Source of the DNA: Lachnospiraceae bacterium UBA3273
GTDB taxonomy: Bacteria > Bacillota > Clostridia > Lachnospirales > Lachnospiraceae
DNA length: 64,000 nucleotides
NCBI GenBank assembly: GCA_002362385.1
Contig: DEUB01000046.1
Coordinates: 1 to 64,000, forward strand
Direction: 5' to 3'
Position numbers and translations under genes: made by a program. Shown in pieces: positions 16,888-26,323 of the stretch; positions within the stretch are counted from its first letter, which is position 1; every line of letters begins with the position of its first letter. The notes under the pieces are model-generated. The model had not been told where the DNA came from and did no database searches. It saw only the letters and a list, made by a program, of their open reading frames with translations.

Positions 16888-18090
16888 TTAAGAGTTTCTG
16901 TTTCCGCCCAAAAGTGTCTTCACTGTTTTCTGGGGATTGAACTCCTCTATATCGTCCGGTACATTCTGCCCGCATGTAACATAAGACATCTGCGCATCCG
17001 TATACAGTTTCAGATTAAACAGGTTGCCAAGGCTGGTGGTTTCATCCAGTTTGGTAAATATCAGTTTATAATCCGTAATAGCAGAATAATTATCAGCAAT
17101 ATTGATCAGGTCCTTATACTTGGTAGTTGCGCTGACAACCAGATAAATCTCCTTTTCCAGACTTTCGTCCACCGCATGTATGATCTCCTTCATGGCCTCC
17201 TGCTGTTCCGCATTCTGATGGGAATGACCGGTGGTATCTACCAGAATGTAATCAAACTTCCGGAATTCCTCGATCCCCTCCCTCATTTCATCCACGGTAT
17301 AGATGACCCGGAAGGGTACTTCCAGAATATTGGCATAGGTGCGGAGCTGCTCCGCCGCTGCGATCCTGTATGTGTCCGTCGTAAACAACGCCACTTTCAT
17401 CTTCTCGTCTACCGTATATTTGGATGCCAGCTTGGCAATGGTAGTCGTTTTTCCCACACCCGTAGGTCCGATAAAATAAATGAGCTTCGGTTTCCTCGTA
17501 CCCGGCGTGATCGTACTGGACTGGCCGAATTTTAGGATCATCTTCTGATATACATTGGAAAGGATATAGTCTATGGGCATATTGGGCTTTAACATCTGGT
17601 CCAGCTCATCAATGATCTGGTTGGCGTACTTCTCACTGATCTCATTTTCCAGCATGGTATGGTAAAGCAGCTTCAAAAACCGCTCATTGCTGTCTTCCGG
17701 CTCCTTTTCGCTTTCCGCCGCCTCTTCTTCCGCCTCTTTTTCCGTTCCCGTCATCTGAAGCTGCTTTTCAAGAAGGGACTGTAAACTCTCCAGCTTTTCT
17801 TCAATAGCCTTATCCGTCCCCTCGTCCTTTTCCCTGATAATGGATTCCAGCGCCTCATAGATCTTGGGGTCCGGCGCTTTGACGGCAGCCTCTTTTTTAG
17901 GCGGCAGGACCCGGTCCGGCTCCTCCTCCAAGGCTACGGTCACTTCTACCATCTTACGCTTAAACAATGTAAAAAAGCCTTTTTTATTCAATTCCTTGAC
18001 ATTCATGACCACAACGCCGTTTCCCAGCTCTTTTTTTGCCGCCTCCACAGCGTCCTGTTCGGTTTTTCCCTGAAACTTTTTGATAATCAT
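16888..18090 (-). CDS. flhF: Flagellar GTPase FlhF
   Basis: SRP-family GTPase that places flagella; 400 residues. N-terminal B domain (1-135, KKFQGKTEQDAVEAAKKELG), N domain of helices (135-195), and G domain with Walker A GPTGVGKTTT (208-217), TDTYRIAAAEQL, VDTTGHSHQN and FTKLDET. The start codon abuts the flhA stop (TAAATG), so translation is coupled. Works with FlhG encoded directly after it. Confidence 0.96.
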   Translation of the reverse strand: MIIKKFQGKTEQDAVEAAKKELGNGVVVMNVKELNKKGFFTLFKRKMVEVTVALEEEPDRVLPPKKEAAVKAPDPKIYEALESIIREKDEGTDKAIEEKLESLQSLLEKQLQMTGTEKEAEEEAAESEKEPEDSNERFLKLLYHTMLENEISEKYANQIIDELDQMLKPNMPIDYILSNVYQKMILKFGQSSTITPGTRKPKLIYFIGPTGVGKTTTIAKLASKYTVDEKMKVALFTTDTYRIAAAEQLRTYANILEVPFRVIYTVDEMREGIEEFRKFDYILVDTTGHSHQNAEQQEAMKEIIHAVDESLEKEIYLVVSATTKYKDLINIADNYSAITDYKLIFTKLDETTSLGNLFNLKLYTDAQMSYVTCGQNVPDDIEEFNPQKTVKTLLGGNRNS

Positions 18091-20124
18091 TTATGCTGTC
18101 ACCATCCCCACTGACTGTAATTCCACATTGGGCTCCACCTCATTATAGGATACCACGATCAGATCACTGAAGTAATCCTCTGTCAGCCGTTTAAAATACA
18201 TCCGCACGATAGGCGATGTAATAATGATCGGATTCTTTCCAAGGCTTTCTAACTTTCCGATTTCCGTCCTGACACTTTCGATGATTGCCTTTGTCTTTTC
18301 GGGAGCAATAGTAAGATAAGCTCCCTGCTCCGTCTGTTTTACATTAGCCATGATCTCCTGCTCCACCTGAGGATCCAAGGTTACCACGCTGGTGGTCTCA
18401 TTGGCAGGAAAATATCTGGCGCATATGGCCCTCTTTAAACTCTGCCTTACATATTCCGTCAAAATGTCCGTATCCCTGGAAGTTGTGGCGTAGTCCGCCA
18501 GCGTTTCGAATATGGTAAGCAGATCCCTGATGGAGATCCCCTCCTGCAAAAGATTCTGCAATATCTTCTGCACCTCTCCAAGGCCTAAAAGCTTTGGAAT
18601 CAATTCCTCCACAATAGAAGGATTTGTCTCCTTTAAATTGTTGGTCAGATTCTGGACATCCTGTCTTGTCAAAAGTTCTGCAATATGCTGTCTGATGATT
18701 TCCGTCAAATGGGTGGCAATAATACTTGGCGGATCGACAACAGTATAACCAAGGCTTTCCGCCCGTTCTCTCTGTCCCTCGGTAATCCAGATCGCCGGAA
18801 GGTGGAAAGAAGGCTCAAAGGTGGGAATACCCGCAATCTCTTCCTCCACATAACCCGGATTCATGGCCATATAGTGATCAAAAAGAATTTCTCCCTCCGA
18901 TACCTGTATACCCTTTATTTTTATAATATACTGGTTGGGATTTAACTGAATGTTGTCCCTCAAACGAATGATAGGCACAACGGTTCCAAGCTCCAATGCG
19001 ATCTGTCTTCGGATCATAACGACACGGTCTAACAGGTCGCCCCCCTGGTTCACATCCGCAAGGGGGATGATGCCGTAACCGAATTCCAGTTCGATGGGAT
19101 CCACCTGTAAAAGGGAAGTGACATTTTCCGGCTGCCTGATCTCTTCCGCCGCAGCCTCGTCCGTATCCACTTCTCCTTCTATCTCCGCAGTCTCGATCTC
19201 AGCCTGTATGCTCCTCGCCGTAATAATGAACGCAACGCCCAGGACCACAAAGATCATGGGATTTAACGGCGTAATGATACCCAGGAAACAAAGGATCCCG
19301 CCTACCAGATATAAAACCTTGGGCATGCCGAAAAGCTGTCCTATCAAAACGGTTCCGAAATCCGCATCCTTGCTTCCCTTGGTAACCAGAATACCTGTGG
19401 ATAAGGAGATCAAAAGGGAGGGGACCTGGCTGACCAGGCCGTCGCCTATTGTTAAGATCGCATAACGGTTCAACGCCGTATTGATGTCCATTCCCCCACG
19501 GAGCATTCCCATGGCGATCCCGCCCACGATATTGATAGCCGTTATCAAAAGGCCCGCCATGGCGTCTCCCTTAACGTATTTAACGGCACCGTCCATGCTT
19601 CCGAAAAAGCTGGATTCCTGCTGTATCTTTTCCCTTCGTACCTTGGCCTCCTGATCCGTGATGGCGCCGGTATTTAAATCCGCATCAATGGCCATCTGCT
19701 TACCGGGCATGGCGTCCAAAGTAAAACGCGCCGTTACTTCTGCAACACGCTCGGAACCTTTATTGATGACCATAAACTGGATAATGATCAGGATAACGAA
19801 TACTATGGCTCCGATGATCAGATCCCCGCCGCCTACGAAATTGCCGAATGTTTCCACTACGTTTCCGGGATTTCCCGTGGTTAAGATCAGCCTTGTGGAG
19901 GAAACGTTCAGCGCGATCCTGAATATGGTGGTAAACAAAAGGACCGTCGGGAAGAAAGACATATCCAGTACTTCCTTGACAAACATACAGCGGAACATGA
20001 TAACAAAGGCCAGGGAAATATTGACTGCGAGCAAAATATCCAAAAGTAAAGAGGGAATCGGCACAATAAACATAATAAATGCAGCAAGTAAATATAATGC
20101 CACACCCAGATCTGCTTTTTTCAT
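18091..20124 (-). CDS. flhA: Flagellar export gate protein FlhA
   Basis: FlhA is the large subunit of the flagellar type III export gate; its cytoplasmic ring docks chaperone-cargo complexes. 677 residues. About eight membrane helices occupy 1-310, including the conserved cytoplasmic FHIPEP-type loop (FTLDAMPGKQMAIDADLNTG, residues about 140-160). The cytoplasmic domain (from about 330) contains PLADVNQGGDLLDRV and ends in SYNEVEPNVELQSVG. The length and segments are normal. Confidence 0.97.
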   Translation of the reverse strand: MKKADLGVALYLLAAFIMFIVPIPSLLLDILLAVNISLAFVIMFRCMFVKEVLDMSFFPTVLLFTTIFRIALNVSSTRLILTTGNPGNVVETFGNFVGGGDLIIGAIVFVILIIIQFMVINKGSERVAEVTARFTLDAMPGKQMAIDADLNTGAITDQEAKVRREKIQQESSFFGSMDGAVKYVKGDAMAGLLITAINIVGGIAMGMLRGGMDINTALNRYAILTIGDGLVSQVPSLLISLSTGILVTKGSKDADFGTVLIGQLFGMPKVLYLVGGILCFLGIITPLNPMIFVVLGVAFIITARSIQAEIETAEIEGEVDTDEAAAEEIRQPENVTSLLQVDPIELEFGYGIIPLADVNQGGDLLDRVVMIRRQIALELGTVVPIIRLRDNIQLNPNQYIIKIKGIQVSEGEILFDHYMAMNPGYVEEEIAGIPTFEPSFHLPAIWITEGQRERAESLGYTVVDPPSIIATHLTEIIRQHIAELLTRQDVQNLTNNLKETNPSIVEELIPKLLGLGEVQKILQNLLQEGISIRDLLTIFETLADYATTSRDTDILTEYVRQSLKRAICARYFPANETTSVVTLDPQVEQEIMANVKQTEQGAYLTIAPEKTKAIIESVRTEIGKLESLGKNPIIITSPIVRMYFKRLTEDYFSDLIVVSYNEVEPNVELQSVGMVTA

Positions 20125-20139
20125 CTGCCGTCCTCCTTT

Positions 20140-21249
20140 CTATATTTTCCCCTGCATATGATAAACCATGGCGAGAACTTCTGCAACTGCCTGATATAAT
20201 TCCGGCGGAACCTGTTCGCCGATCTCCACATTATAATAGAGCATTCTGGCAAGCGGCTTGTTTTCCACGATCTCTATATGGTTTTCCTTTGCTGCTTCCT
20301 TGATCTTCCGGGCCAGAAAATCCTCTCCCTTTGCAAGGACAACGGGCGCAGATGCGACCTCGGTGTCGTACTTGATGGCAACGGCAAAGTGGGTAGGGTT
20401 GGTTATGACCACGTCCGCCTCCGGCAGCTGCTGCATCATACGCCTTCTGGACGCCTCCTGCATCTTCTGTTTGATCCGGCCCTTGACCTGGGGATCGCCT
20501 TCAGACTGCTTATACTCGTCCTTGACTTCCTGCTTGGTCATCATCTGATCCTTATGGAACTTCCTCTTCTGATAAACAAAATCCAGTAATGCTATTATAA
20601 TATAAATGAAAGAACATTTTAAGCCAAAATTTATGGCAATTGACCCCGCCGTTTCGATTCCCTGCCATAAAGGCATATTAAACAGCAGATAGATCACATC
20701 GAAATTATCCTTGATGGTGCCGTACGCCACCCATCCGATCAGCGCCACCTTGGCAATGGACTTCACAAGCTCCACCAAAGACTGGGCTGAGAATATCCTT
20801 TTAAATCCGCTGACGGGACTGATCTTACTGAACTTCGGCTGTAAAGGCTTTGCCGTGACCTTCCATTTTACCTGAAAATAATCGGACAAAAACGCGATCA
20901 AAAACCCTATTAACAGCAACGGCAGAAGGATGATAAGGATCCTTAACATTGTTTGGCCGATCAATGAATAAAACTCTTTTACCGGCACGAATCCGCCGCT
21001 TAACTTGATCATCTCCGGAATTCTTCCGTATACAAGGGTAAAAAGCTCCAGAAAATGATTTCCGAAATACCCTATGCCGAATTTTAAGATCAAAAACATG
21101 GCGATAAGGCCGGTTGCATTGGCAATTTCCTTGCTCTTTGCCACCTGCCCTTCTTTACGGGCGTCCTCTAACTTCTTGCCGGTAGGCTCTTCCGTTTTTT
21201 CCCCGCCGGGTCCTTCCTTGGCGAAGAACTGTAAATTGTAAGCAATCAT
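20140..21249 (-). CDS. flhB: Flagellar export switch protein FlhB
   Basis: FlhB, 369 residues, controls the switch of export from rod/hook to filament substrates by self-cleavage. Four membrane helices lie in 45-225 and the cytoplasmic domain in 226-369. The cleavage motif NPTH is intact at 284-287 (VVITNPTHFAVA). It overlaps fliR by ATGA and precedes flhA by 15 bases. The N-terminus (EKTEEPTGKKLEDARKEGQV) is typical. Confidence 0.97.
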   Translation of the reverse strand: MIAYNLQFFAKEGPGGEKTEEPTGKKLEDARKEGQVAKSKEIANATGLIAMFLILKFGIGYFGNHFLELFTLVYGRIPEMIKLSGGFVPVKEFYSLIGQTMLRILIILLPLLLIGFLIAFLSDYFQVKWKVTAKPLQPKFSKISPVSGFKRIFSAQSLVELVKSIAKVALIGWVAYGTIKDNFDVIYLLFNMPLWQGIETAGSIAINFGLKCSFIYIIIALLDFVYQKRKFHKDQMMTKQEVKDEYKQSEGDPQVKGRIKQKMQEASRRRMMQQLPEADVVITNPTHFAVAIKYDTEVASAPVVLAKGEDFLARKIKEAAKENHIEIVENKPLARMLYYNVEIGEQVPPELYQAVAEVLAMVYHMQGKI

Positions 21250-22031
21250 GCCATTATCGCCTCCACAAAGGATACCATCACGGTCTTCATTTCCGTAAAA
21301 ACAAAATCCGAAATATGGGGAAGCATCCCCACAGTCAGAAATAAAACGCCCAGCCCCATTAAGAGCTTGATCTGCATACCTACCGCAAACATGTTCATCT
21401 GGGGGGCCACCTTGGCCATGATGCCTAAGATGCAGTTAGTGATCAGCAGCACGCAGAATATGGGAAGGCAGATCCTGAAACCGATATTGATATAACCGCT
21501 CATAAAGGAGACAAAGGCGGAAACGATCTTATCCCCTGAAAATATGGCTCCGTTTATGGGTATCAGCGTAAAAGTCTCGGCTAAAGCCTTGATCAGATAA
21601 TGATGCAGATTGGTAATCATCAGTATCAACATCACAAGGTATTGATAAAAAATTCCCGTTACGCTGGCATTCTCTCTTGTAGTGGGGTCGTATTCGCTTG
21701 CCATGGCAAGGCCGATCTCCATGTCTATCAGGCGTCCCGCAAAAAGGACAATGGAATTGCACATGCTTGTGGACAGTCCGATCAGCACCCCTGTCATCCC
21801 CTCTTTTACCACAATGGCCGAATATTCCAAAAGGGAATCATAAGCAATGACCTCATGAGGATATATGGCCTGGTAAAGCAGATAGGATAAAAACACGCCC
21901 AGCGTGATCCTTACCCTTCTCGGCGTATTGTTCATGCTGAAAAAGGGACAGGCAAAAATAAAACAGGTAACCCTTACAAAAATCAACAGATAATATTCCA
22001 GTTCATAAATCGAAAAAGAGTAATCAATCAT
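21246..22031 (-). CDS. fliR: Flagellar export gate protein FliR
   Basis: FliR, 261 residues and about six membrane helices, is part of the FliP-FliQ-FliR core of the export gate. The segments RLIDMEIGLAMASEYDPTTREN and QMNMFAVGMQIKLLMGL carry the family signatures. It lies four bases after fliQ and overlaps flhB. Confidence 0.95.
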   Translation of the reverse strand: MIDYSFSIYELEYYLLIFVRVTCFIFACPFFSMNNTPRRVRITLGVFLSYLLYQAIYPHEVIAYDSLLEYSAIVVKEGMTGVLIGLSTSMCNSIVLFAGRLIDMEIGLAMASEYDPTTRENASVTGIFYQYLVMLILMITNLHHYLIKALAETFTLIPINGAIFSGDKIVSAFVSFMSGYINIGFRICLPIFCVLLITNCILGIMAKVAPQMNMFAVGMQIKLLMGLGVLFLTVGMLPHISDFVFTEMKTVMVSFVEAIMA

Positions 22032-22035
22032 AGGA

Positions 22036-22305
22036 TCACCTGATATAAATCGAAAAATCTGACCATAGCTGCGTCATAAAATCGCTGATATTATTAAGCA
22101 TCCATCCGCCCAAAAGCATAATGGCCAAAAAGACGCCTATGATCTTGGGCACAAAGGTCAGGGTCTGCTCCTGAATGGAGGTAACGGTCTGGAAAATGCT
22201 GACCACAAGACCGATCACTAAGGATACAAGAAGAACCGGTGCCGCAGTTTTTATTATTAAATACAATGCCTGATTCGCAATCTGGACTACATAATCTATA
22301 GACAC
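22036..22305 (-). CDS. fliQ: Flagellar export gate protein FliQ
   Basis: FliQ, 89 residues with two membrane helices (about 15-40 and 52-72). The motif ISIFQTVTSIQEQTLTF-like segment (VSIFQTVTSIQEQTLTFVPK) is the FliQ signature. It packs around FliP and FliR in the export gate. It lies between fliP and fliR. Confidence 0.96.
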   Translation of the reverse strand: MSIDYVVQIANQALYLIIKTAAPVLLVSLVIGLVVSIFQTVTSIQEQTLTFVPKIIGVFLAIMLLGGWMLNNISDFMTQLWSDFSIYIR

Positions 22306-22346
22306 AATGCCGCCTTCTTTCCATAACAGTCACAATTACACAAACG

Positions 22347-23246
22347 TCAGTAAAATGTCCTCACAAGCTGTACAATTACCAGATTCCAGCCGTCCGCCAA
22401 AACAAACAGGAGTATTTTGAATGGCATGGAAATTGTAGTCGGAGGCAGCATCATCATACCCATGCTCATAAGGGCCGATGCCACGACCATATCTATGACG
22501 ATAAACGGAATATAAATGACAAACCCGATAATGAACGCCGTCCTCAGTTCGCTGATCATAAAGCTTGGGATCAGCGCGCTTGTCGGCACATCCTCTTTAT
22601 CTCCCGTCCATTCATAACCGCCTATCTCACAAAACACCTTGGCGTCCTTTGCCTGCGTCTCCCTGCACATAAATTCCCTTAAAGGAGCGATTCCCGCTTC
22701 CAACGCCTCTTCCTGGGTAATTTGTCCTGCTTCAAAGGGCTTTATGGCCGTCTCGTTGATCTCCGTTATAATGGGGCTCATAATGAAATAAGTCAGAAAC
22801 AGGGATAGAGCGATCAGCACCTGGTTGGGAGGGGCCGTCTGGGTGTTCAAAGCCGCCCTGGTAAAATGCAGAACAATAATGATCCTTGTAAAGGATGTCA
22901 AACAAATAATGAGAATAGGTGCCAAAGCAATGCCTGTTAAGATTAACATAACCCTAAGGGCACCCGCAATAGATCCATTCCCATCATTTACACTAACGGT
23001 CACATTATTTGCTATATTCAGTTCGCCTAGTTCATCAGCATCCTCTGAACTGCCGGGTTCGCGGATATTGGTTCTTTCTTCCTCTTCTCCCGCATCCTGG
23101 GAAGAAGTAAGGGCATTATCCAGCCCTCCGGCATAGGATAATGCCGGATGCATAAAAAACACCATGCAAAAAGCGCCTATTAAAAATAGGGTCTTCATAA
23201 CCAACTTTCCGAGGGTACTGCTGCTATTTATCTTCTTCATGCTCAT
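22347..23246 (-). CDS. fliP: Flagellar export gate protein FliP, extended
   Basis: FliP, the main channel subunit of the export gate, here 299 residues, longer than the roughly 220-250 usual. A signal peptide (about 10-40) is followed by an acidic hydrophilic stretch (42-85, TSSQDAGEEEERTNIREPGS and on) not present in standard FliP, then the membrane core with LTSFTRIIIVLHFTRAAL, TAPPNQVLIALSLFLTYF and GMMMLPPTTISMPFKILLF signatures. ATG at 23240 (MKKINSS) is an alternative start. It overlaps fliO by 23 bases. Confidence 0.95.
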   Translation of the reverse strand: MSMKKINSSSTLGKLVMKTLFLIGAFCMVFFMHPALSYAGGLDNALTSSQDAGEEEERTNIREPGSSEDADELGELNIANNVTVSVNDGNGSIAGALRVMLILTGIALAPILIICLTSFTRIIIVLHFTRAALNTQTAPPNQVLIALSLFLTYFIMSPIITEINETAIKPFEAGQITQEEALEAGIAPLREFMCRETQAKDAKVFCEIGGYEWTGDKEDVPTSALIPSFMISELRTAFIIGFVIYIPFIVIDMVVASALMSMGMMMLPPTTISMPFKILLFVLADGWNLVIVQLVRTFY

Positions 23247-23634
23247 CTGCCGCTTTCCTATTGGTTCCTTTTACCAGACTTTTTGCCTTCTTGAAAAATT
23301 CCTCAAACTGCATGGAAGCATCTGCCGGACTGCTTTCCAGACGAATCACTTCATCTTCGGAAAGCTCCGTTAAAACCGTTACCGTATCCTTGCATACCGC
23401 AATGGCAAGATAACGGTTCCCGATCCGGATAAGCTCCATATATTTATTTTGAGATATACGAAAAGAATCGATTACCTCAAAATTGCCGCCCTGCATTTTT
23501 CCCTTTTGGAAACCCGCAACAAATCTGGTCGTCAGCCATGTAGCTCCCAGCACGATAACAAAGATAATTAACACCGTCAGAAATTGAACAATGGAGTCTA
23601 CTTTAGAGACTACAGTCAATATCATATCAGCCAA
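23224..23634 (-). CDS. fliO: Flagellar protein FliO
   Basis: FliO helps assemble the FliP ring of the export gate. 136 residues: one membrane helix (about 14-38) followed by a small cytoplasmic domain with GGNFEVIDSFRISQNKYMEL and RYLAIAVCKDTVTVLTEL, the FliO pattern, and a basic-acidic tail. It overlaps cheY by eight bases at its start and fliP by 23 at its end. Confidence 0.9.
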   Translation of the reverse strand: MADMILTVVSKVDSIVQFLTVLIIFVIVLGATWLTTRFVAGFQKGKMQGGNFEVIDSFRISQNKYMELIRIGNRYLAIAVCKDTVTVLTELSEDEVIRLESSPADASMQFEEFFKKAKSLVKGTNRKAADEHEEDK

Positions 23635-23989
23635 CTACCTTTTTAACGGCTTCCAATACACGGTCTGCCTGGAAAGGCTTTACAATAAAGTCTTTTGCCC
23701 CTGACTGGATGGCTTCGATTACCATAGCCTGCTGTCCCATTGCGGAACACATGATAACCTGAGCTCCGGCATCCGCTGCTTTGATGTTCTTCAAAGCCTG
23801 AATACCATCCATCTCCGGCATGGTAATGTCCATGAGCACCAGATCGGGTTTCAGCTCATTATACTTTTCCACCGCTTTGGCGCCGTTTTCAGCTTCTCCT
23901 GCAACATTATACCCGTTCTTGGTTAAAATGTCCTTGATCATCATACGCATAAATGCTGCATCGTCACAAATTAAAATATTTTTCGCCAT
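23627..23989 (-). CDS. cheY: Chemotaxis response regulator CheY
   Basis: CheY carries the signal from CheA to the motor switch. 120 residues, a single receiver domain: acidic pair D9/D10, phospho-acceptor D54 in LVLMDITMPEMDG, Ser in IMCSAMG, Lys in FIVKPFQ. It lies next to fliY, whose product binds and dephosphorylates CheY-P, as in Bacillus subtilis. Confidence 0.96.
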   Translation of the reverse strand: MAKNILICDDAAFMRMMIKDILTKNGYNVAGEAENGAKAVEKYNELKPDLVLMDITMPEMDGIQALKNIKAADAGAQVIMCSAMGQQAMVIEAIQSGAKDFIVKPFQADRVLEAVKKVVG

Positions 23990-24009
23990 CTTCTCTCTCC
24001 TAAATTCCC

Positions 24010-25278
24010 TTAATTGTTAATGATTTCAGTTACTCTGATACCAAAACTTTCTTCAATAACTACCACTTCGCCTTTTGCAACAAACTTGCCGTTTACCAGC
24101 ACATCAATAGGTTCTCCCACGATCTTGTTCAGCTCAATGATCGTACCCGGGGCAAAATCCAGAATTTCCGCAATGGATTTTTTGGTCCTCCCCAGTTCTA
24201 CCGTAACCTCCAACGGTACGTCCATAATCAGCCCGATATTTTCCTGACTGGGTATTGCGGTAAAATCCTGGTTGAACGATTGGAACTGGGCCGGCTGGAT
24301 ATTCATGTTGCCTCCCGGCGGCATCGTCTGCGGCATTGCCATCTGGGGCATTCCGTAATTCATTTGAGGCATTCCCATCTGCGGCATCCCCATCTGGGGC
24401 ATTCCGTAATTCATCTGGGACATATCCGCCTGAGGCATCGCCGGTGCCGGTCCTCCCGCTGCAGGCATTCCCTGATTTGCCGGCGCCGCCTGGGGCGGTA
24501 CATAAGGTTCAGGCTCCGGAGCCTGCTGTGTGGGTGCGGAATCATCCATGCCCTGAGCCCCTATGAATATCTCATATACCGATTTTACGAAATCTACCGG
24601 ATACAGCTGCATGATCGTGCTGTCAACCAATTCGCCGATCTGCATCCTAAAAGATATTTTTACAAAATCCTCTTCCAGAAATTCCGCAATATCCGAAGCC
24701 TTTTTGAATTCGCTTAAGTTTATGAGGCTTGCCTCCGGCGGGCTGATATCGATCATCCTGCCTAACATGGAAGATAAAGACGTTGCCGACGACCCCATCA
24801 TCTGATTCATGGCTTCCGAGATCGCACTCAGATGAAGTTCGCTCAGTTCATCCTGTGTATTGGTGCCGTCGCCTCCCATCATCAGATCGGTAATGACTTT
24901 TACGTCATGTTCCTTTAATATCAGTATATTTGCTCCGTCTAAACCGGTAGTATACTTGATCTGAATAAACACGCACGGTCTTTCGTATTCATTCATCAGG
25001 GTTTCCCACCTGGCCATGGAAACGACCGGGGTCGTAATATTTACTTTTTGGTTAACAAGTGAAAACAGGGTTGTAGCAGATGTGCCCATGCTGATATTGG
25101 CAATTTCGCCTATGGCGTCCTTTTCCATATCTGTCAGCCTTTCTTCCGGGACCGATGACACCTCTCCTGCTGCTGACGCATCTGCTGATACCTCATCTGT
25201 TGATCCTTCCTGGGGCTCGCCTGTAGACATTCCACTGAGTAATGCATTAATCTCGTCCTGAGACAGCATATCGCCCAT
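24010..25278 (-). CDS. fliY: Motor switch protein and CheY-P phosphatase FliY
   Basis: FliY joins a CheC-type phosphatase domain to the FliN C-ring domain. 422 residues. A FliM-like CheY-binding peptide LSQDEINALLSG lies at 5-16. The CheC-like domain (50-235) has two ExxN helices, E58-N61 in IGEIANISMG and E155-N158 in ISEAMNQMMG. A Met/Pro/Gln/Gly repeat linker spans 281-326. The FliN domain (345-422) has VPLEVTVELGRTKKSIAEIL and GEPIDVLVNGKFVAKGEVVV. The linker is longer and more repetitive than I expect. The ATG follows fliM by four bases, with GGAGG upstream. Confidence 0.96.
   Translation of the reverse strand: MGDMLSQDEINALLSGMSTGEPQEGSTDEVSADASAAGEVSSVPEERLTDMEKDAIGEIANISMGTSATTLFSLVNQKVNITTPVVSMARWETLMNEYERPCVFIQIKYTTGLDGANILILKEHDVKVITDLMMGGDGTNTQDELSELHLSAISEAMNQMMGSSATSLSSMLGRMIDISPPEASLINLSEFKKASDIAEFLEEDFVKISFRMQIGELVDSTIMQLYPVDFVKSVYEIFIGAQGMDDSAPTQQAPEPEPYVPPQAAPANQGMPAAGGPAPAMPQADMSQMNYGMPQMGMPQMGMPQMNYGMPQMAMPQTMPPGGNMNIQPAQFQSFNQDFTAIPSQENIGLIMDVPLEVTVELGRTKKSIAEILDFAPGTIIELNKIVGEPIDVLVNGKFVAKGEVVVIEESFGIRVTEIINN
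24319..24438 (-). repeat. In-frame Met-Pro-Gln-Gly tandem repeat in fliY
   Basis: Imperfect repeats of a 15-base unit coding for GMPQM, interspersed with MNY, in residues 281-320 of FliY: four or more near-copies in a row. The base repeats are visible as recurring ggcat-tcc-catctg units on the plus strand. Such arrays can change length by slippage in steps that keep the frame. Confidence 0.8.
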
Positions 25279-25282
25279 TCCC

Positions 25283-26263
25283 CTATTCCTCCTCTCTTAT
25301 GACCGATGTTACCCTTGCCGCATAATTCTCTTTGTTTGTACCCGGCAGGGCGGTAAATTTCTTAAGATTTCCTACAAAAATATCCAGTTCATCATCCACC
25401 TTCGTATCCAGCCTGATGATGTCGCCTCTCTGCAGGGAGGCAAAATCCATAACTGAAATAATACTCTTTCCAAGTACGGCCCTTATGGGAATATCCACCC
25501 TCTTGATAAGAGCCTCAATGTGATCCTGATAACTCTCATCGGATATCTCCTGCATGGTGGAGAACCAGTACTTGGTATTCAGCTTATCCATGATATTTTC
25601 CAAAGTAGCAAAGGGAAGGCATATATTCATAAAGCCTTCGCTGTCGCCCACCTTGATATTTAAGGTTACGATGGCAATCATTTCATTTGCCGCCATAATC
25701 TGGGCGAACTGCGGATTGGTCTCGATCCTTTCCATATAAGGTTCCAGATCCACAACGTTTTTCCACGGCTCCCGCAGAAGCGTCATGCATGTGAGCATGA
25801 TTTTATCAATAATGGACAATTCGATTTCCGAAAAATCCCTGTTCTTTTCTAATGGCTGTCCCATACCGCCCAACATCCTGTCGATCATAACATATCCGAG
25901 ATTGGCCTGCAGTTCGATAATGATATTTCCCCGCAGGGGACTGAAATTAACGATTCCAAGAATGACCGGGTTGCTCAAAGCATTGGTAAACTCAGAAAAA
26001 GTAACTGTTTCAGAACTGGCAACGTTAACCTGTACATTCATCCTAAGATGCGCCGGCAGGTTGGTGGATAACAGCCTTCCGTAATGCTCGAAAATAATTT
26101 CCAATGTACGCAGATGTTCTTTGGAGAATTTGGAGGGACGCTTAAAATCATAATTTTTAACTTGCTTATCCGGAGTTTCTTTTATTTCTTCAACGTCCAG
26201 TTCGCCGCTGTTGAATGCCTGAAGCAGATTGTCTATCTCACTTTGAGATAATACTTCTCCCAC
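25283..26263 (-). CDS. fliM: Flagellar motor switch protein FliM
   Basis: FliM forms the C ring with FliG and FliY and binds CheY-P through its N-terminal peptide, here VLSQSEIDNLL. 326 residues, with FliM signatures HLRTLEIIFEHYGRLL, LGGMGQP and the C-terminal FliN-like domain. The start is set by AGGAGG at 26269-26274: GTG at 26263 is eight bases away and gives MGEVLSQSEID, the usual N-terminus; GTG at 26272 would sit on the ribosome site and TTG at 26266 is a close alternative. Followed by fliY. Confidence 0.94.
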   Translation of the reverse strand: MGEVLSQSEIDNLLQAFNSGELDVEEIKETPDKQVKNYDFKRPSKFSKEHLRTLEIIFEHYGRLLSTNLPAHLRMNVQVNVASSETVTFSEFTNALSNPVILGIVNFSPLRGNIIIELQANLGYVMIDRMLGGMGQPLEKNRDFSEIELSIIDKIMLTCMTLLREPWKNVVDLEPYMERIETNPQFAQIMAANEMIAIVTLNIKVGDSEGFMNICLPFATLENIMDKLNTKYWFSTMQEISDESYQDHIEALIKRVDIPIRAVLGKSIISVMDFASLQRGDIIRLDTKVDDELDIFVGNLKKFTALPGTNKENYAARVTSVIREEE

Positions 26264-26323
26264 CAAGCTCACCTCCTGTTCGTCTTATTCTTCGATAAAG
26301 TTCTTTCATGCCTGCAGCCCTTG

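Noticed and set aside
24280..24717. Plus-strand frame of 145 codons with His/Arg repeats
   Set aside because: It is the mirror of the repetitive fliY linker and has no ribosome site.
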